Positions 34,201 to 44,978 of a DNA stretch of 64,000 nucleotides are shown here, one piece after another. How positions within the stretch are numbered: the first letter of the stretch is position 1; the number at the start of each line of letters is the position of its first letter. This DNA comes from Saccharina japonica (Eukaryota > Sar > Phaeophyceae > Laminariales > Laminariaceae). The stretch covers positions 915,681 through 979,680 of the forward strand of contig MEHQ01004461.1 in NCBI GenBank assembly GCA_008828725.1, written 5' to 3'. The translations under genes were made by a program, and so were the position numbers. The notes beneath the pieces were generated by a model, which made no database searches, was not told the origin of the DNA, and worked only from the letters and a program-made list of their open reading frames with translations.

Positions 34201-37200
34201 GTTTCCGCGCTGTTCTTTGTTTGCACAATCGCTCGTGATCAACATAAAAGTATACCAGCAGTACGATAGCGGCTATTTGTTAGATAATAAAAGTGAATCA
34301 CACGTTCGGTACTCGCACTATTTTAGACACGTGAAATGTTTGAAAGTGACAAAATTCCGGGGAACCACGTCCGGAGATTGTTGTCACTGCGCGGCTCGTA
34401 CAAAGTACGGGAGGGGGGGGGAGTCCGAGCACACAAAAATAACCACAAACGGCCTACGATCAATCCAAACGCCGCGTTAGACATTCCGTCAACGTCGTCT
34501 TCAAATCTCAAACCATGCCCGCACACGAACAACGGCCAAACATAAGTATGAATAGATCACCAATTATGCAAGGAGAGAGCATCAGGGCCCCACTCTCATC
34601 CCCTCCTTTAACCGCTTAGGGCTAGGGTTACAACTGCACAAAAAGGGACAACAACACTACGATGTAATGATAGAAGTGGAACGCTATTGCGTGTTTGTTG
34701 GGTACTATCTATGTACCTGGTACATATTATATACTACCAAACGACATCCGCATACCCAGCGTCCGTTGTGAATCTTGATCCCACAACGACTTTAGATAAA
34801 AAAAAGTAATGTGGTCACCGACCGAGATTTTAAGAAAATGTACGCTATTGTGATACTAGAAATCGGCATTCGACATTTTACAGGGCTGCTTGAGGCTCGG
34901 ATCAAAACTCGCGTTCCCCCCAACCCGGCCCGATCCGACTCGATCCAACCCGTGAGATTTCGATTAGCTCCTGACGCGACCCGATCTGATCCGTGGTTCT
35001 TCAGAGCTCCTGACCCGTCCCGCGCAGGTCGGGACATGCCCGACATGCCCGACCCGAGACAGCCCTGATACTTGCAACCTATACATACGTACGATATCTG
35101 CATTTGGACCTCACCGGCCATCGTGCCGTCAAGCGCAGCGGGCTGCGGCATGAACGGCAGAGACTTGGACTTCGCTGCCTGCATGGTCATCTGGGGAAAA
35201 AAAAAAGGTGGAGGACGGCAACAAACGAATAACAGAAACAAAAGAGGCGAAAAGTCAAGAAAATTGAAGCAGGTAGAATTCGGCTATAGTTAAGATCCTT
35301 AGTTTTGCGCGTCAGAAATATCAATCGTCCAATTCCGCTATGAATATATATATTAAAACACTATTGACAGACGAAATGCCAGGAAAATGCAAGCACCTAG
35401 GCTAACAAACGGCCAAAACAAAATAGACATGTTATTCGTCAGCCTTGTTGATGTCGGAAGTTTTTTATATAGTCACATTGCACGTTGACAGGCAGCAGCG
35501 AGAGCTGCAACAGGAAGGCATGAAGCAACGCAGGGCACCCGACGAAATCAGCCGAAAACTATGAGGTACGAGTATGTAAGATGTTTAAAAAGCAGCGTCG
35601 ACCAGCAAATAGTACGGTACCTTGGAAATGGCTTGTTGACCTTAGTTATACTATACATCTCGCCGTCTATGTTGCAGCGGGAACTGAACCCGCTCGTAGC
35701 ACGCAACTTTTATCAGTTCAACAGCCGTACAACATGTGCAGCACGCAACACCTTTACTGTTAATGTGAATAGTGGTCAAATACCGGTACAATCGTGGGTC
35801 AATACAGGTGCCCGGCCTTTCCCCCGCCAGGGATCGCGACAAATGCTAACCCTTCTAGTACTACAAAAAAAAATGCCTTACGGTAACTCCTTTAGGTTTC
35901 AGAACTGCAAAACGCATCCCACACAAATTCCGAGTAGTTTGTCCCAAAAAACGTGGGACCGGTTCTTAACGTGTACTACAGTTCATAGGACTAAACACTT
36001 GGAAGTACAGTAGTCAGATTTAGGTGTGTATAGATACTCGTAGTGCACGTGTGTACACTACGAACAAATTATATGTACGTACTAATATTAATAGCAAGTA
36101 GTTTAATCCCCAAAAGAGGTGGGTGGGTGGGTGGTGGCAGCTGGTGGGTGGGTGGGTGGGTGCACTTCTCAAGGGGGAAAATAAAGAAACGCCAAAACCT
36201 ACGGCCATCTACTGTTTTGTAGCGATAAACGAGCCTTTCAAGGGCTTGCTTGAACAAAACAATTCCACGTGGCGTGGGACATCTGTATGTAGTCACCAGT
36301 CACGTGCGCTTCTATGGCGTGTGTCGGGGTTTTGGTTATAAGGAGGCGAGCGCCCTTTTCGTCGTCCGTTAGAATCGCCACCAACAAAAAGCACCATGGG
36401 TTCACGCGTTTCCTGCCTTAACCCCTCAAGAACTGGACCCGCGAATTTGGGGACAAACTACTTGAAATTAGTGTGGGACATTTTTTCAGTTCTGAAACTC
36501 ACGGTTTCATTAAACACTGCACACTATACACTTGGCTTTTGACAAGTAACGGGGTGATTTTGGGACAATAATAGGCATCTCTCTTACCCGCCCATGGGTT
36601 TCCTATCTAACCTCTAGGGAAGTACCCCCCACCGGTTAGAGTACACACTAAAACTACGATACCTGATCTTAGACACATAATAGGGTGCTTTTGGCACACA
36701 AGCAAAGGGGCCTCTTCATCATCACACGCGTTTCCTACCAAATGTCTCTTCTAAAGCGGCGCCACGGTTTGAGTACACGCCGTGTACTTGCTCGCAAACG
36801 ATTGAGAAGGTGCTTTTGGCACAAGGAAAGCTTATCGCATCGATTTATGAGTTTCCTTTCCCATATAATCCCTCCACAACTGCCCCGATGTTTTCACTGG
36901 ACACCGCATGATTCTGTACTATCCACCAGAGTCCTTTTGGCAGGTGCAGGTGGGTTTCGTACAAGGGAAGGCGTACGAGGGAAGGGGCGGGGGGGGGGGT
37001 TCTGCCTCTTAACGCTGCGTGCTACTTACCAGTAGTATGGCTGACAACGAGGAACACCGTTCGAGCCAAAATACAACAAAAAAAGGAAAATAGCTGCTGC
37101 AATTAACGTTTTGTTAGCAAGTAATAATACCGTACATGATGTCGAGCTTTGAACCCAACACCCCTATATACAAGAGAACCTCACGCAACTACCCCTAATA

Positions 37201-37577
37201 TACTCGTCATATTGCTGTCCCATCCCACGCGGGACGATTGTTCTCGCTCGGCTGTCGTACGAAAACATCGAGTTTCAGTGAGCCAACGAGACATCCAATT
37301 CCACCCAATTTAAATTGTGCTTTCGCAGCTTCCATCCACTACCTACTTCCTACGGGCCCATTTTTGTCTACACTCTCTGTGGTCGGCAGTATAAGCAGCA
37401 GCTGCGCCTGTTGCTCGCCAACGCTCGATGGAAATCAGTTAAACCATTGTATACCTGCTCCGGTACGAGAAATGCCTGCCTGGTCTGTGACCGCCCGACG
37501 TAATCCGTCACGGCGTTGTCGGGATGCGAAGGTCTAGTCTGCTATGGTCGTACGACTACCCTACATGACACGAGTAC

Positions 37578-37620
<43 letters not shown>

Positions 37621-40600
37621 NCCCCCCCCCCCCCCCCCGCGGCTTCTTCCTCATGCAGACCGGCAGCACCAGGGTATGTCGACAACGGAAACGCGTATTA
37701 ATAGTATGGTGGAATGTTGTGCTCTGCTCCTTCGACGCACATACTCAACTTCAATTACACCATGCTTACAACAGTGGTATATTGCTGTAAATATTGTGCC
37801 TGCCGCCCGCGAGACAGCATCGAGAAAAAAAACAACCGTTCGTACTATCTGGCAATCCCTATTCATACTATTAAATAGTATCAAATTGAAACATCAGCTT
37901 TGAGATCGAGCATATCGTCGACACTCGTGTTATACATATTCGCAAGCTGTGTGTTATCACTACCGGTATAATACTGCGTGAGCGTAGTACAGAGAAAGGG
38001 TACTACACTACATACCAGCAGTATACTCTGCTGCTGCTGTTTTGGAAGAATTTCTTGTTCGAGGTGACGTGGTGGTGTATACTGGTATTGATAGTGTTGA
38101 GCTCCTACAGCCAGTAGTGTACGGCAGCGCTATCGACTATGGAGGCCCTACTTACACGTACAACTCCTCTCACAGTTAGTCGGCACCATCATTAACACAT
38201 ACTTCATGCTGTTGCAGTGTAACACCAGGTACAGCAGTTACGCCATGTCCTACATACTTTACTCTGTCTAAATGCAGGCACGGGAGGGAAGACAGAACCC
38301 TGTGTACTATACCATGAGGAGGCGTTTCCATAGGTAGTAACTGTCACTCTAGAAACGTTAAAGTCGCCCTCGCCCTCTCTTTGCTATTACTGCTGTACTA
38401 ACATTAGTATCAATAAATAACCCCTTTGGGAGTTGATCAACTTGATTACAATATAGCATACACGCAAAAACTGACGTAAACACAGGACGGTGATATAATA
38501 CTGTAAGCAGTAAGCAGCGTCGTCGACACAAAGGAACGCTGGCTGCCGAGTTAAGGATGGCAAGTTCTATTTACACCACACGCGTGCAGCATCATAATAT
38601 TACGAGAGACTAGTAAATAGGACCAAATACTGGTACAAATAGGTAAACATGTAGGTGTTTGTGTATACCCGTAGGGTCCTATTTATATTTACCCTGGTCC
38701 CCCGGAATAACAATGCCCTTGCGAGCTCGCGATACTACGGAGGGGGGCATAGTAATAGATAGTAGTATTAATATATAGTAATGTACGTTGCATCCCCCTA
38801 TGCATTACGAACACTACAGGACACCTAATAAGAAACAGGCTAATAAGAAAGCCAGGCTGAGATTTAAAGGAAAATGATAAATTCGGGAGTCGTCATCTTG
38901 AAATTAGTGTAGAAGATGCCTTCTCTCAAATAAGAAATCCAGCCTGGACCATATTCCCTGTTTCTTATTAGGTGTCCTGTACTGCTGTACACCATAAATC
39001 GGTTCTGTTTCTGTGTGCACCGTACGTCCTACCTGGTATGTACGTATGTACTACTGTTCGAGCCCTCAACTAAAAACTGCGTCTATGATATCATGTCGTA
39101 CATGTAAAATAATCACAAGCCGACACAATGACTTTGCATCGATGCAACGTAAGCGTGCACCATTGCACCTTATGTATACCTGTCCGGAAACGTAAGGACA
39201 GGTTGTATGTCGATACGAACAACCAAGCGACCCTTGTGACTTTTCCGGACAGAGTGTACCAGTATACAAAGCAGTACGATTATACACTCGTACGTACGGT
39301 ACGGGTACGTACTCTCGAATATACAAATATACGAGGCAGTACAGGATAGAATGGCGTAACTTTCCAATGGCTTTCATCTACCAAATCATACGACACGCGC
39401 ACAAAAACGTACCCGGCTGTATTTCTGCATGCAAGCAGTTTTGTTGTGTTGGTCGGCAAGGGGTGCTCAAAAACGCATTATGATTATCATACGTATCAAA
39501 ATGCGTCGTTTTTTGGTGGCGGACTACGGAGCGCAGCAGCAGTGTCGTTCGCGTGTTGGTGATTTCGTGCTTTCTGTTACGTCAAGGGCGTAACCGATAC
39601 GAGCCCCCCCTACGTGAACGAGCATGTAATAGCAAGCGTCGCCCTTGACGCCACACGCTGCGAGAGCGACGAGATTGTTCGAGAGCGGCACTGACTCGTG
39701 TGAGGGTTTCTATATGCGATAGGCGTGCTGCAGGCCTATAATACACGAACAACTACTCACACTACGTACTCGCTGCAGTCGGGTGACGCTTCATGTGCCA
39801 TGGTTCTACTTGTAGCGCCTTACGATAGCTGGCTGGGAGGAGCACGTACAAGTAGCATGTGCTGTGTGAATACTTGAATACGCACGTACAAGCAGCGCCA
39901 AATTCGGTCGAATCGCCCGATTCTGTAGCTGTGCAAATGGCTTGGTTTGGGGCGTACGTAAGCTATGCAAGATTTAAGATTTGCACATTCCAGGTCTCGC
40001 AGGACAGGCATCGACGGAGCAGTGCTGTATCGATAAGCTATGACGGCTGCCTCTCGAGGGCGAAGCCCAGGTCTCCTGCATCACCTCGTGCAGACATGCT
40101 TATGAGGTACTACGCGGCCTCGAGGCAACAGCTCCCCAACAATGACACGAGCGACTCGAGTACTTCGATGGAAATAACATGCACACAGCAACATGAAAGA
40201 TAACAGCCCCTTGTACGAACGACATATTTGAGGCAAAGGGGAGACATGAGACAGATATCATACCAGGCTCGTACCTGCTATGCTAACTAACATACGTACC
40301 CTAAAGCTTGATCGAGGGGCTGAGAGACGTGGGGGGGGGGGGCTGTTTTGGGGTGTGGCTGAAATATACAGGGAAGCCAGTAAGCCAGCAAGCATGAGCC
40401 AGCTTTGTTTTATGCGTACGCTTCTGGCAGAGAGATGCCGGCTGCCGGCTTATGTATCGCTCTGGAGCGTGGTGTGGTTGTTACTTGCTTTATGTATAGA
40501 CACATCTTCCCTCCAAACAGCCTTCCTCGTACGCGTGAGATGCGGGCTTGCTTAGTTGATCCACAGATACATTGCATGTTCACATGCTCACGTAGCACTG

Positions 40601-40938
40601 CTGCAACAAAGCTCTACAGGAGTGAATACGCAGCACACCCAACCCAGCCGCACCAAAGCACGGCGTGCCTCCACATGGCTGCGTTCAGCTACGTAGAACA
40701 TTTCATGCATGGATGCATGGCCGTGGGCTTGGTGGGCATGCAGGGGTCCAAGCCGACACCACAGAACTACTCGTACTCAGTATCAGTATCAAACATGCCA
40801 AAAAACAAAGAAACTCGAGACCACCCCAAGACTCACCCCACTCTGCTGAGGAGCAGCCGTGCGCGCGAGCGGCGTGGGCGCCATGAAAGCAGACGCCGAA
40901 GCGCAGAAGGCAGCCGCAACAGCGAGAGAGTTCACCAT
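31096..40938 (-). CDS. Light-harvesting chlorophyll a/c-binding protein, whole gene (5 exons)
   Basis: This is a thylakoid antenna protein binding chlorophyll and carotenoid. Exons, in coding order on the minus strand: 40938-40837, 35190-35115, 34132-33978, 32755-32561, 31206-31096. Together they make 639 nt, or 212 residues plus stop, a normal size for chlorophyll a/c antenna proteins. Junctions are GT-AG with phases 0,1,0,0. The N-terminus is a bipartite plastid presequence. GDVGFDP opens the mature N-terminal loop, ELKHGR (residues 82-87) is the helix-1 chlorophyll and salt-bridge motif, and EITHCR (183-188) is the helix-3 counterpart. Introns are 5646, 982, 1222 and 1354 bp. The subfamily (Lhcr-like or FCP-like) cannot be settled by eye. 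Confidence 0.9.
31478..31542 (-). repeat. Recurrent MSFDEI-type motif, copy 4
   Basis: The minus frame reads [19 protein letters not shown] after ACTTGCAAAT. Nucleotide-similar to the copies at 2542 and 32246. Confidence 0.6.
31581..31827 (+). repeat. 123-bp direct tandem duplication
   Basis: Two nearly identical units (31581-31703 and 31704-31827) begin CTATTGGGGGTGAAATCC and end CCGTTTTTACGAGTACACA. They differ by a few single bases and indels. Confidence 0.92.
32246..32311 (+). repeat. Recurrent MSFDEI-type motif, copy 3
   Basis: Open frame [19 protein letters not shown], then TF and a stop. Compared with copy 1, two of three codon differences are silent over the first 14 codons. Confidence 0.6.
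32561..32755 (-). CDS. Light-harvesting protein exon 4 (helix 2 region)
   Basis: The acceptor GTACAG leads in phase 0 to [20 protein letters not shown], then [20 protein letters not shown] and [19 protein letters not shown]. This is the second transmembrane helix followed by the GDFGFDP loop typical of the family. AAGAGG/GTGCGC is the donor, phase 0. Confidence 0.93.
32756..33977 (-). other. Light-harvesting gene intron 3
   Basis: 1222 bp. It holds a strong hairpin (AGCCGGTTGATCGG / CCCGATCAAACCGGCT, 32947-32982) and a family B MITE. The remainder has no recognisable gene. Confidence 0.7.
33447..33518 (+). mobile_element. MITE family B, copy 2
   Basis: AGTGCCGGTTGCCGCTATAG, TGCCGGTATTGTTGGCTGGC, closing GGACCGGCACTACTA. 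Pairs with 16603-16675. Confidence 0.75.
33978..34132 (-). CDS. Light-harvesting protein exon 3 (helix 1)
   Basis: The acceptor AAACAG completes a split Gly, then [40 protein letters not shown] and [11 protein letters not shown]. Glu82, His85 and Arg87 are the chlorophyll-binding and inter-helix ion-pair residues of helix 1. The donor is GAC/GTGAGT, phase 0. Confidence 0.96.
34133..35114 (-). other. Light-harvesting gene intron 2
   Basis: 982 bp. A CCCGA(T/C)CCGA-type degenerate repeat spans about 34915-35060 on plus (for example CGACATGCCCGACATGCCCG). No gene was found. Confidence 0.7.
35115..35190 (-). CDS. Light-harvesting protein exon 2 (mature N-terminus)
   Basis: TTTCCCCAG precedes [20 protein letters not shown] and DGTMAG. 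The SKSLPF...PALDG(S/T)MAGDVGFDP string is the classic stromal N-terminus of chlorophyll a/c antenna proteins. The donor GCCG/GTGAGG splits the Gly codon (phase 1). The first ATG is unlikely to be the start, because a presequence exon in matching phase lies upstream. Confidence 0.93.
37440..37638 (+). mobile_element. R2 retroposon, truncated, with very long poly-C tail
   Basis: It shows CTGCCTGGTCTGTGACCG, GGCGTTGTCGGGATGCGAAG and TGGTCGTACGACTACCCTAC, then GTACA and a C-run from 37579 to 37638 interrupted by one N (37621). The true tail length is unresolved. Confidence 0.75.
37882..37937 (-). repeat. Recurrent MSFDEI-type motif, copy 5 (most diverged)
   Basis: The minus frame reads [18 protein letters not shown] then a stop, after AGCTTGCGAAT. 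Only the DDMLDLKA core matches the others. Confidence 0.45.
38594..38712 (+). mobile_element. MITE family D, copy
   Basis: ATATTACGAGAGACTAGTAA at the left and TACCCTGGTCCCCCGGAATA at the right. The interior has ATAGGACCAAATAC and TACCCGTAGGGTCCTATTTA. Confidence 0.68.
38815..38981. mobile_element. MITE family A, best copy
   Basis: Perfect terminal inverted repeats of at least 23 bp: it begins TACAGGACACCTAATAAGAA and ends TTCTTATTAGGTGTCCTGTA. Total length is about 167 bp and no coding capacity is seen. A diverged relative is at 4165-4332. Confidence 0.88.
39175..39258. mobile_element. MITE family C, copy 3
   Basis: TATACCTGTCCGGAAA at the left and TTTTCCGGACAGAGTGTA at the right, 84 bp overall, with an unrelated centre. 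Confidence 0.7.
40321..40345. repeat. Isolated G-run
   Basis: About 12 G at 40331-40342. It could be the tail of a lost poly-C retroposon, but no R1/R2 sequence remains beside it. Confidence 0.5.
40837..40938 (-). CDS. Light-harvesting protein exon 1 (plastid presequence, start)
   Basis: ATG opens [18 protein letters not shown], then [16 protein letters not shown], and a GGG/GTGAGT donor in phase 0. The hydrophobic signal peptide ends at ASA with Phe next, followed by a Pro/Arg/Thr-rich transit segment. This is the ASAF-type bipartite signal that takes proteins through the ER into red-lineage secondary plastids. Exon 2 begins in the same phase 5.6 kb away. Strong motif and phase agreement; the distance is the only reservation. 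Confidence 0.85.
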
Positions 40939-40992
40939 GATATTGTCCGGAAGTTTACGCTTAGAGATTTAGATGTCGTCGATCGTCGATAG

Positions 40993-41094
40993 TCAAGAAC
41001 TACGCGAGGCAAACACAATTTTTTGGCCCAGACGTAGAGCTTGCGCCAATTTTTCGATGACGTCCTTCACCTGGATCTCTTCAAGACGAACGAT
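40993..41094 (-). CDS. Possible terminal exon of an unknown upstream gene
   Basis: On the minus strand, ATGATTTAG (acceptor-like) precedes 33 codons reading IVRLEEIQVKDVIEKLAQAL, then RLGQKIVFASRSS and TGA. The amphipathic, Lys/Glu-rich pattern is gene-like and ends 54 bp before the light-harvesting start codon. I found no convincing upstream exon to pair with it, so it could be chance. Confidence 0.25.
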   Translation of the reverse strand: MVRLEEIQVKDVIEKLAQALRLGQKIVFASRSS

Positions 41095-42278
41095 CTAAAT
41101 CATGGAACAACATCGTTTTTTTTAAGATAAAAACGAACAAATGTGGTGGCCTCCTTATTTGGTACAAATTTCAAATTTCTACGAGCAGTTTCAATTTCCT
41201 TCGACAGGGAGAGAGGGACAGGCACACTTGACAGGGGGTGCACTGGGTTAGCTATATTAATAGTTGGTATCTCTACAGCAGTAGGCAGACAAAAGTATGG
41301 TCTCGGGAGCCATATTCGTGCATGATGTGAAGCTGTAAAGCAGGAAGCAAGGCATCCGCAAGAACGGGAACAAACTTGACGCAAAAACGAGACGGTGTGT
41401 GATCAATCCGATCCTCGCAAAAAACGTACCCAGTACGAAATCACAATCAACCAGAAGCTACGAGTACAACTTTAGTAATTAGAACATACTCAGATGAAGA
41501 AGAATCGGCGGCCATTCCATACATAGGTCATAAACACTCTCGGACATGTCCTTCGTGGCATACCCAAAGCAGTGTGTGTGCTTGTTGCTGTCTGCGTGTG
41601 GTTGGTACTCGTAGTGTTTTTTCGTGACGGTTGCTATGCCAAACAATAACTACAAGACAAAACGCACCACAGACATGAGTGAAAAAATGCGCTCGCGGTG
41701 ACGAAACTGTGCTTGCTGCTATCATAGCTGCTACTGCTGCCCTGTTTGTGACCCCTGCCCTCTTGAGACGCTAGAGGTCTACCTGTAGGAGCTATACCAT
41801 ACATCACATACGCAAGCATCTAAGAAGGAGCTGTTGAGTGCTAAGAAGGAGCTATTATCCAGTGCGGTATACAGCCAGTATTCTCTTTCAATACTACGCG
41901 TACGTACGTAAGTAAGCGGGGATCGGTATCGGGACTATATGGTCCTCAGGGTATACTCTAAAAGTAGTATGGAACATTCATACAAGCTGTTGTTTTCTTC
42001 GCAGTGATGTATAGGACACGCTATTTGTATATACGTACGACGAGTATGAGTAGTGTGAGGGTCTTTTTTTGCAGCCGACGAGCGCAAATCGGGGACGAGG
42101 GTTATATTGATTGTGGCTTGACCCCCCCCCTCCCCGATGACTACGGCCTGACCCCCATGCGACATCATGAGGCAGCAAGAGAGAGAGGAACCCACAAAGA
42201 GAAGGGCACAGGACAGTATACACCATACGAGGTGTACGTATGATACAACAAGCAAGACAATATACCCCCTAACATGAC
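41095..42278. other. Gene-free interval
   Basis: No gene is supported. Frames at 41100-41384 (-) and 41528-41819 (-) show no recognisable family. A C-run lies at 42121-42130. Confidence 0.45.
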
Positions 42279-42647
42279 TATGTGAGGGTATTACCTGCTG
42301 AGCTATAGGGGTAAAAGATCGATCGATTACCCAGCCCAGGGTAATCCTTATAACACTCTCCCCCCCTCTGAACGGCGGGATATTTGGGACGTCGGTACCG
42401 TATACGGCCGTGCGTTGACCTACCCGCTTCGTTTCAATACCTGGGGAACCAGGGAGACGTGTTTTTTTTAGGGACGCACGCGCAAGCGTTTCTATAAAAG
42501 AAACGTTCGAAGTGAGATTCGAACCCGTGTCCTCGACGACGTCAAATGTGAGGGTATTACCTGCTGAGCTATCGGGGTAAAAGATCGATCAATTACCCAG
42601 CTCAGGGTAATCCTTATAACACTCTCCCCCCCTCTGAACGGCGTCCG
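42279..42647 (-). mobile_element. tRNA-like element (SINE2 or TRIM), inverted left copy
   Basis: On the minus strand, an A box (TAGCTCAGCAGG, plus 42560-42571) and B box (GGTTCGAATCT, plus 42515-42525) lie about 35 bp apart within GATAGCTCAGCAGGTAATAC ... ACGGGTTCGAATCTCAC. The body runs through ACGCTTGCGCGTGCG, CTCCCTGGTTCCCCAGG and a GAGGGGGGG purine tract to TGTTATAAGGATTACCCTGG, and ends ACCCTCACA at 42279. The roughly 75-bp TGTTATAAGG...CTCACA block occurs at both sides, like tiny LTRs. Confidence 0.7.
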
Positions 42648-43487
42648 CCTTCAGCCACAGCACCCGCGCAGTTTGCACCATCGACGCCTCCGACACCTAC
42701 GCCACCACGGCCGGCCCCTCCGACCAACCCTTCCCTGCCGGCCCCATCGTCGCCGGTCCCGCTCTCGGAGCCGGACGTCACACCCGACGATGACCCCCAC
42801 CTACTCGCCCGCATCGAGCACCGCACCTTCAGCGACTGGGCACGAGAACAACGTGCTGAGCCCCTATGCTCTGCCGCCATCCGTTTTATATCGCTGGGAT
42901 CCCCTTCACCGCCACCACCCGACCTTCTGGACTTCATCCCCTCGGCTCGGCGCCCACAACTTTCAGACGTTCTCGCCCTGGCCGCCAAGAGTACACTCCA
43001 CCGCACCGATGACGACACCGCCCTCCTGGTACAACGACCGCCCAACCCCCCTCCAGCCACCCCGCGCATCTACGTTCCGATGCTGATGCACCCCTGGGTC
43101 CTACAGACATGCCACGCCACTACTTCCCTACACCTGGGAGTTACACGAACGGTGCGCATGATGGCAAGTTTCTTCTGGTGGGTCGGAATGGACGCTTCCG
43201 CCCGCTGGTGGATACTCCGCTGCCTCATGTGCCAGGCCCGCAAGACATCCCGCCAAACTATCCGGTGGCCCATCCTCTCCCTCCCTTTACCCAACGGCCC
43301 TGGCATCACCGTCAGCGTCGATTACTTCGGCCCCTTGCCCCTCACCCCACGCGGAAACGTCCACATCCTACTCTTCACCGACCGTTTCAGCCGCCGCGCC
43401 GACATGTTCGCTGTCTCCGCAGCTCAGTTCACGGCCGCCGGCACCGCCGACATCTTCATCGATAAGTACGATATTTTACCCTTATAG
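42640..43487 (+). pseudogene. Ty3/gypsy retrotransposon integrase fragment
   Basis: One open frame of about 280 codons. A Pro-rich linker is followed by LLARIEHRTFSDWAREQRAE and then the integrase zinc-binding domain: His pair in TCHATTSLHLG and Cys pair in CLMCQARK. The start of the catalytic core follows, with the first acidic residue in VSVDYFGPLPLTPRGN and LLFTDRFSRRADMF. The frame then runs into the right-hand tRNA-like element and stops, so the second Asp, the Glu and the C-terminus are missing. No reverse transcriptase or gag is beside it. GC content is clearly higher than the surroundings. Confidence 0.85.
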
Positions 43488-43779
43488 CTCAGCAGGTAAT
43501 ACCCTCACATTTGGCGTCGTCGGCAGGACACGGGTTCGAATCTCACTTCGAACGTTTCTTTTTTCAGAAACGCTTGCGCGTGCGTCACCAAATAACACGT
43601 CTCCCTGGTTCCCCAGGTATTGAAACGAAGCGGGTAGGTCAACATACGGCCGTACACGGTACCGACGTCCCAAATATCCCGCCGTTCAGAGGGGGGGGGG
43701 AGTGTTATAAGGATTACCCTGAGCTGGGTAATTGATCGATCTTTTACCCTTATAGCTCAGCAGGTAATACCCTCACAAC
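43476..43779 (+). mobile_element. tRNA-like element (SINE2 or TRIM), right copy
   Basis: Near-identical inverted partner of 42279-42582. A box TAGCTCAGCAGG (43485-43496), B box GGTTCGAATCT (43533-43543), body to a CAGAGGGGGGGGGAG tract (about 43687-43701), then TGTTATAAGGATTACCCTGA ... ACCCTCACA. A polypurine tract directly before TG...CA looks like an LTR-element 3' end. The A/B boxes look like a tRNA-derived SINE. The sequence fits both readings. Confidence 0.72.
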
Positions 43780-44978
43780 TATCATAGATCCAATTTTCTC
43801 CAAAATATGCCTTTTGTAGAGGGACCATGGCTTAGACGGGCACACACAGCGAACATGGCGGCTTTGGAAAGAAAGGTGGTATATACCGTCCACATCTTTC
43901 CATATAGACGCGTCAGTCGGCGTTTTCATTCTCCCCGCGTTTCGTCGAGAAAACCAGCTTAAAAATAGCATATTTTGTCGGAGGGAGTGTGTTATCTTAC
44001 TATAATAATAGTGTAGTATCCTAAGAGTATCACACGCGTTATACGCGGTGGAAGGTATATTGTGTAGTGAACATAGTTCTCCCTGCGTCTCAGCAGTGTA
44101 ATAATAGGAGACATACATCCCTGCGTCTCAGCGAAGTATGACAGCCCCTTTACACTTGGCGTCAACTGGAGCGGGGTCGTACGAGTCGGAGTAGATACGA
44201 GGGTGTCGAACGGGTCCCAAGATTGCGACCCCGTCTTGAGACGGCCTCATACCCTGGAAATCTCTCCTTTCCAATAGAATGCAGCGGGAAGCGCCTTACC
44301 GCCTGACCCCCCCACTCATATTGTTCGCCCTCCGCGCAAAGCCACAGTACAGGTAGCCACGACGCATCCGTATTTACCGCATTCGGTCACCGTCGCCGTA
44401 ACGCATCTACCTTCGAGAGTGCACAGCGACCAGAGAAGAATCGCGAGATGGGCAAGCCCTCCTCCTTGGTCATAATGTGGTGTTGAACTATGCCGTACAC
44501 GATGCGTTGATGACACGTTGCCAAGCTGAACGTCAGCATGACAACACCACGTAAGCGTTGCCTTAGGCTTTTGCTTACGTTGAGGACCCGTTGTGGCGAT
44601 TTTCGCGCTCACGGCTCGTCCTGTCGAGATGATTTACAGCTTCACAGCGCTTCCTCAAGGGGTTTGGTATTATCGTGATTGGCGTCGTGACCAGGAGGAG
44701 GGGGTATGCCCACCCGTCGCGAATAAGTGTGGATACTCCCAGGCGCTTACCGCATGGAGAAATGATTCGTACATAAACATGGTTCTGCCGCCCGAAGCCG
44801 CGCCCGCACGTTCTCTACCTTCCGAGGCCAAGAAGGCCCCTAGAGCCCTGCCAAAATGCTTACAGCGCCAGCCTAGTACCCCAACCCGTACCCGGTAGAA
44901 ATGTTAACCTTGCTAAGTTAAGACCGAGAAAATCCACTGCCGAGCAGCTCCTAACCGGCAGCTGGAAAGGGTGTCGCC
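43780..44978. other. Gene-free interval
   Basis: Overlapping frames on both strands (44316-44612 minus, 44593-44898 plus) without family resemblance. It may be old retroelement sequence, but nothing diagnostic remains. Confidence 0.4.

Larger units (their letters stand above)
35191..40836 (-). other. Light-harvesting gene intron 1
   Basis: 5646 bp, unusually long for this family. It holds two copies of the CTTAAGAACTGG/ACTACTTGGAATTAG repeat (about 35918-35975 and 36418-36500), a GGGTGGGTGG tract (36118-36162), an R2 retroposon, an MSFDEI-type motif, and MITEs of families D, A and C. No additional exon is needed by phase. Confidence 0.75.

Noticed and set aside
40050-40090. Second GDLGF-like antenna motif on the minus strand
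   Set aside because: Only a few residues match, and the gene already has its GDVGFDP segment in phase-consistent exons.
42614-43086. Arg/Ser-rich minus frame and Pro/Ser-rich plus frames over the integrase fragment
   Set aside because: Shadow frames of the GC-rich integrase reading, which carries the recognisable HHCC and catalytic-core motifs.
43476-43556. Functional tRNA gene
   Set aside because: Good A and B boxes but the two ends do not form an acceptor stem. An inverted copy and surrounding element sequence show it is repeat-borne.
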